A stretch of 64,000 nucleotides of DNA from Fluviicola taffensis DSM 16823 (GTDB lineage: Bacteria > Bacteroidota > Bacteroidia > Flavobacteriales_D > Crocinitomicaceae). The notes beneath the pieces were generated by a model. The model searched no databases, was not told the DNA's origin, and worked only from the letters and a program-made list of their open reading frames with translations. The stretch is taken from positions 2,542,001-2,606,000 of the forward strand of contig NC_015321.1 in assembly GCF_000194605.1 (NCBI RefSeq). Direction: 5' to 3'. Of the stretch, positions 60,328 through 64,000 are shown piece by piece (position 1 is the first letter of the stretch; every line of letters starts with the position of its first letter). The position numbers and the translations under genes were made by a program.

Positions 60328-61773
60328 ATGCGCATCCTACTAATATTCTTTTTGAGCTTCTTTTGGAATAATTGTTTTTCTCAGTCAAATCCATGGGTGC
60401 AAAATTCAGAGTATTTCAAAGAGAAGCCCCCTTATCAATTAAATCCGTTCCTCTTTGAAGATGGTTCGTTCCAAATTTCGGATGGAGATTATAGGCTCAA
60501 ATTCAATGCTCAAGGAATTCTGAACAAGGATTTGATTCAGGTTATTCGTGAAGAGAAGTCTACAGCAGCTCAAAAAACAGGTGGATGTACTACTTACGAT
60601 ATGAAGAAGAATATTCGCTATACGTTAGAAGATAACTTGATTCATGTAGAGCAATATTTTTCGGATAAAAAGAATGAGTACAAAGTAATCCGTTTAGAAG
60701 AGCAGACACATGTTGTAAAAAGTGTTTGGGATGAATATTCAAATGTTGCAAATCATACAGATGTTGGAATCATTACTTCTATTGAGGATAAAATCATTCT
60801 TTATCAGACCTATTTTGCGATTTCAACGAATACTCATCCCCATTTATTTAAACCCAAAGGAATGAATACCTATTTGAGATTGAGTATTGTAAACCTAAAG
60901 GATTATTCTGTTTCTTACGAATATGTTTTAATAGATGTCTTTAATTCGACCTTTGGAAAGAAGAAGGAAGTGCTTGATAAGTATGACTTTAAATGCATTG
61001 GATTGAATGATAAGCACGAATTACTTTTTAGCCTAAGTAAAGCCGTTTTGAAAGATCGAAATGCGCAACTATTAACATTGAGTGATTACAAAGGAGTGGA
61101 TTATTGTAATGCTTCCATGGATGTTTGGTCTGTCAATCTAGATGATTTCTCGCAAAAGAAAGTGATTAGCACCTCTGTAGAATCGCCATTAAAAGCATCA
61201 TCAGTAAGTTTTAGTTATACGAGTGATGGATGGATGCTCTCTTGGACTGAATCAGTCGAAGCCAAGTATTATTCCTTTCATGCCCGAGTTTTTGCTTTAG
61301 ATAAAGATCAGGATCTAAATGAGGTAAAATTGAATTTCCCTATTCAAAGCTTGAAATTGAAGAAATTGCAAACGCCCAATATTCGAATCTTCAAAGATCT
61401 TCAAGGAAAAAAGCAATTTTGTGTGAGTGATCCAGAATATCCTTCAATTTTGAGTATGAATGAGCAATTAGAACTGACTGTCTTTGATAATAATAAGTTG
61501 AAATGGGATTTGCTCAAAAACTACATTCTTGCGGATAATGAGTTGATGTGTTTACCTACAATTAAGAATCTCTCAGAGATTGATTTGGAAAACTTATCTG
61601 GATTGCCAAAAGAAATAGAATGGGGAGCGAATCATACTCGAATCCTACGATTTAGAAAAGTAGAAAATCAAATCAGGTATGTGCATATTGAAACGGCCAA
61701 TAAACTTGTTGAAACAGGGCACGTGGAAAAGATCAAGGAACTTTACCTGAAAACAGGAGTGATTGCTTTGTAA
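60328..61773 (+). CDS. Exported protein of unknown family, terminal paralogue 1
   Basis: 481 residues with a signal peptide (MRILLIFFLSFFWNNCFSQ). No known motif; the body is beta-rich with YLRLSIVNLKDYSVSYEYVL (about 190) and GWMLSWTESVEAKYYSF (about 305). The same landmarks occur in the gene at 62077 (FVRLTYINLK, EYVMKDVFK, LSVSWTEHIE), so they are paralogues. A propeller-like fold is a guess. Two hairpins lie behind it. Confidence 0.65.
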   Translation: MRILLIFFLSFFWNNCFSQSNPWVQNSEYFKEKPPYQLNPFLFEDGSFQISDGDYRLKFNAQGILNKDLIQVIREEKSTAAQKTGGCTTYDMKKNIRYTLEDNLIHVEQYFSDKKNEYKVIRLEEQTHVVKSVWDEYSNVANHTDVGIITSIEDKIILYQTYFAISTNTHPHLFKPKGMNTYLRLSIVNLKDYSVSYEYVLIDVFNSTFGKKKEVLDKYDFKCIGLNDKHELLFSLSKAVLKDRNAQLLTLSDYKGVDYCNASMDVWSVNLDDFSQKKVISTSVESPLKASSVSFSYTSDGWMLSWTESVEAKYYSFHARVFALDKDQDLNEVKLNFPIQSLKLKKLQTPNIRIFKDLQGKKQFCVSDPEYPSILSMNEQLELTVFDNNKLKWDLLKNYILADNELMCLPTIKNLSEIDLENLSGLPKEIEWGANHTRILRFRKVENQIRYVHIETANKLVETGHVEKIKELYLKTGVIAL

Positions 61774-61793
61774 TCGAACTGAGATTTATAGTT

Positions 61794-61827
61794 GAAAGGG
61801 CAGATGTCAATTGATATCTGCCCTTTC
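61794..61827 (+). terminator. Terminator after terminal paralogue 1
   Basis: GAAAGGGCAGAT (61794-61805) pairs perfectly with ATCTGCCCTTTC (61816-61827), followed by TATATAG. Confidence 0.7.
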
Positions 61828-61884
61828 TATATAGTGTCGTTCCTGTCTATCCCAAACTTAAAGAATGGGGAAGGAGGATCGGAA

Positions 61885-61908
61885 AGTCCCGACTTTTTAT
61901 TCGGGACT
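61885..61908. repeat. AGTCCCGA/TCGGGACT hairpin
   Basis: AGTCCCGA (61885-61892) and TCGGGACT (61901-61908) around CTTTTTAT. It resembles the CCCGA/TCGGG elements near ftsA. Confidence 0.5.
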
Positions 61909-62031
61909 ATAGTTGTTTCAAAGATACAGACTTTCGCTCTTAAAGAAACTAATTTAGGAAATCTTAAATTTCGCAGGTTAAAGTCTAGTTATTGTCAATA
62001 GATCCTAGTAGGAGTCTGTTGATTTGGTTCG

Positions 62032-62039
62032 TATATTTG
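62032..62039 (+). promoter_or_regulatory. -7 box (TATATTTG) of terminal paralogue 2
   Basis: TATATTTG lies 37 bases before the ATG at 62077. Confidence 0.45.
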
Positions 62040-62076
62040 CTTAGGTAATTAATCTAAAACTTAAAAAACAACAACT

Positions 62077-63531
62077 ATGAAATTTATTTTTCTAACCATC
62101 GTCTGTCTACTATCTGTTTCAAAAGCTGTCTCGCAAAACCAAGTAATTGATGTAAAAGAACTTTTAGGAAAGGGCAAATACAATGCGCCTAGTATGACCC
62201 AGACAAAGGACGGAAGTATGCTTGTTGGTTTTGACTCGGAATTAATACTAATTAATCCGCAGGGAAAGATAGTACATCGTGCAATAAACCCGATCACGGC
62301 TAAAAAATATAAATACGATCTGGATCAAGCTCAGGGGTATAATCAACAGAATGATGTATTTTTTTTGTTGATGGACGGGAACTACGTTTTTGTTAAGAAC
62401 TATTCATCTGAAAAACCGGAAGTTGTAGAAGTTGGGGTTCCGAAACTGGAGAATCTTAGAGGCTCAGTTTATAAATACGATGACAAAAAGGCTGATTTTA
62501 ATTATTATTCCAGTAAACCTGCTATAAGTACAAATATTAATTTTCTTAATGATGACAATGTTCTGATTGCAAGAAGCTATGTCTCCATGTCAAAGAATAG
62601 CCATGAATCTGAAGCGCCTAAAAAGGATAAGTATAATTCATTCGTAAGATTGACATATATCAATTTGAAATCAATGGAAATCAATGAGGAGTATGTAATG
62701 AAAGATGTTTTTAAAATCAACAGGGACAATGATACTGAAGCGCTGATTGAAATTTTAGGATTCGAAAATGATGAATTTAAAATAGGAGTTTCCAATTTCA
62801 ATAAAAAGTTGATCCATCCTCAAATTAGAGGATATAAGTATTCAGGGGATTATGAAATGTACACGTACAATATCAAAACGAAGGAAACAAAGAATATTGG
62901 GAAAATAACTATTGAACCTGTTCAAAATTCGGTATACTCTTCGATTGAAACGACTAAAAATGCACTTTCTGTATCGTGGACGGAACATATTGAAAATTCA
63001 GATAAATATGCTTTAAAAAGAAAGACATACAGGATTTTAGATTCTGGAGAAGTTGAAACGACTGATTACGTTTTTCCTGTTGATGTGGTTTCTCTTCTTC
63101 AACCGCAGGTTTTTGGTGTATTTGATTATGAGAATTTAAAGGGTGATAAGTATTGCGTTCTTGCGGGTGATTTTGTTAAGAACAAAAGAGGTAAAGATCC
63201 AGTACCAGCTTACGTATTAATCAATAAAGAACAAAATGCAGATGTTTTTGATAGAAGCGAAGAAGGGTTAGGTTATTTTGATGCTGGAAAAGATGCCTAT
63301 TATCAATTCGATATCGAATTTCAGGACCAACAGGAATTAATTGCTAAACTAAGTAAACCCCTAGCTGAAAAGGGACTGAATGTGTATGATCTTCGCAAAA
63401 ATTGTTCAATCACACAAGTTGGAAACAAGAAGTTCATTGCAGTGAAGTATTTCATGGAATTTAAAACTGGATTTGGGAATGCTGCTGCTCCGGCAACATT
63501 TTTAATGCAATTTATTGAGATTGAATTGTAA
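62077..63531 (+). CDS. Exported protein of unknown family, terminal paralogue 2
   Basis: 484 residues with a signal peptide (MKFIFLTIVCLLSVSKAVSQ). It starts like paralogue 3 (QNQVIDVKELLGKGKYN against QQKTIDVLELFNGKFEG), then an early loop with DGSMLVGFDSELILINPQGK. SFVRLTYINLKSMEINEEYV and ALSVSWTEHIENSDKYAL match paralogue 1. No known domain; exported, probably periplasmic or surface. Confidence 0.65.
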   Translation: MKFIFLTIVCLLSVSKAVSQNQVIDVKELLGKGKYNAPSMTQTKDGSMLVGFDSELILINPQGKIVHRAINPITAKKYKYDLDQAQGYNQQNDVFFLLMDGNYVFVKNYSSEKPEVVEVGVPKLENLRGSVYKYDDKKADFNYYSSKPAISTNINFLNDDNVLIARSYVSMSKNSHESEAPKKDKYNSFVRLTYINLKSMEINEEYVMKDVFKINRDNDTEALIEILGFENDEFKIGVSNFNKKLIHPQIRGYKYSGDYEMYTYNIKTKETKNIGKITIEPVQNSVYSSIETTKNALSVSWTEHIENSDKYALKRKTYRILDSGEVETTDYVFPVDVVSLLQPQVFGVFDYENLKGDKYCVLAGDFVKNKRGKDPVPAYVLINKEQNADVFDRSEEGLGYFDAGKDAYYQFDIEFQDQQELIAKLSKPLAEKGLNVYDLRKNCSITQVGNKKFIAVKYFMEFKTGFGNAAAPATFLMQFIEIEL

Positions 63532-63546
63532 GATGAACGAATGCAG

Positions 63547-63579
63547 AAAAAAGCGCCTTGGATTTCATGGCGCTTTTTT
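63547..63579 (+). terminator. Terminator after terminal paralogue 2
   Basis: AAAAAAGCGCC (63547-63557) and GGCGCTTTTTT (63569-63579) are perfect inverted copies. Confidence 0.85.
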
Positions 63580-63703
63580 ATTGAATTCAAAATACACACC
63601 AAATCAATTGTTGTAACTGTTAGAATAAATGGAGTGCAAATTTAACCTCGAAAATTCTGACGATTTCAGTAATCTGAGTATGTTTGCAAAAAAAACAAGT
63701 AAA

Positions 63704-64000
63704 ATGAAAAAATCAATCTTCACCATCTTATCCATTCTCTCTGTGTTTTATGCCGCAGCTCAACAAAAGACCATTGATGTGCTTGAACTCTTCAATGGTA
63801 AATTTGAGGGACTAGACGGAGTCTATATTTTAAATGATGGAACTATCCAGTTGACTAATATGAAAAGGATCTTCAAACTGGATGCAAATGGAAATAAATT
63901 AGGAGAGCCTGAACGCGTTCCTAGTACGATTTCAAATTCTACATCACCTACATCAGAGAGCTTGAGTGGTTATTTTAACGACCGAAATTTGCGCTATAAT
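63704..64000 (+). CDS. Exported protein of unknown family, terminal paralogue 3 (partial)
   Basis: The frame is open from ATG 63704 to the window end (99 codons, no stop). The signal peptide is MKKSIFTILSILSVFYAAAQ. QQKTIDVLELFNGKFEGLDG, then DGTIQLTNMKRIFKLDANGN, parallels the start of paralogue 2, so this is another tandem member. The rest lies outside the window. Confidence 0.7.
   Translation, partial: MKKSIFTILSILSVFYAAAQQKTIDVLELFNGKFEGLDGVYILNDGTIQLTNMKRIFKLDANGNKLGEPERVPSTISNSTSPTSESLSGYFNDRNLRYN

Larger units (their letters stand above)
61774..62076. other. Spacer with two hairpins between terminal paralogues 1 and 2
   Basis: Two inverted repeats (61794-61827 and 61885-61908), then the -7 box TATATTTG (62032-62039). 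The open frame 61792-62001 spans both hairpins and shows no homology or signal, so no gene is called in these 303 bases. Confidence 0.5.

Noticed and set aside
61792-62001. 69-residue open frame between terminal paralogues 1 and 2
   Set aside because: It crosses two hairpins, has no signal or motif and starts in a terminator.
1-64000. tRNA, rRNA, CRISPR array, insertion sequence, prophage
   Set aside because: No cloverleaf, no regular spaced repeats, no transposase or phage gene was seen in the gaps or reading frames.

Overview
The window reads as a chromosome segment of a low-GC Bacteroidota, most likely a flavobacterium of the Crocinitomicaceae/Fluviicola type. The sequence shows gldB and gldC (gliding/type IX secretion lineage), a large surface protein with a type IX-like tail, an S46 dipeptidyl-peptidase, many short lipoproteins and outer-membrane barrels, TAnnTTTG promoter boxes and few Shine-Dalgarno sites. 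The genus is an inference. No rRNA, tRNA, insertion sequence, prophage or CRISPR array was seen.

Bases 1-15250: the division and wall cluster ftsW(partial)-murG-murC-ftsQ, then ftsA-ftsZ and a GatB/YqeY-like gene. ftsQ and ftsA are separated by about 6.4 kb holding a large secreted CUB-like protein and a convergently oriented NarL-type two-component system. A TetR regulator divergent from a methyltransferase follows; direct repeats in their shared promoter look like the operator. ahcY comes next (15411-16724).

Bases 16849-23554: a minus-strand lipoprotein operon with three tandem, partly identical propeller-like lipoproteins of unknown function, flanked by two other small lipoproteins. Then come a GT22-like mannosyltransferase, a Rieske-like lipoprotein and a very basic exported peptide. 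Bases 23622-33433 hold a cytosolic NMT1-like binding protein coupled to an MsbA-type exporter, upp, a small membrane protein, a HAD nucleotidase, a DEAD-box helicase, a J-domain/KTSC protein, a TonB-C protein with an unknown partner, and an AraC regulator followed by the SDR oxidoreductase it probably controls.

Bases 33494-48940 hold a WG-repeat-like protein, rlmB-OsmC, a pair of cysteine-containing lipoproteins, lipA, two beta-barrels, lpdA, and hemH with a Crp/Fnr-like site placed as for an activator. A relatively GC-richer AraC/hydrolase/OMP block, a membrane thioredoxin, a ZIP transporter and a methyltransferase follow. Bases 49090-64000 hold a SiaB-SiaC switch pair without SiaA or SiaD, coaE behind a terminator-like hairpin, an Asp/Glu-type DPP11, gldB-gldC, a barrel, nadE-M48 protease-barrel, a [2Fe-2S] ferredoxin, and three tandem paralogues of an unknown large exported family, the last cut by the window end.

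Most of the window is housekeeping. The parts that may be undescribed are the mosaic lipoprotein trio, the two lipoprotein loci with thioredoxin-like members, the SiaBC pair without its known output enzyme, and the terminal three-paralogue family.
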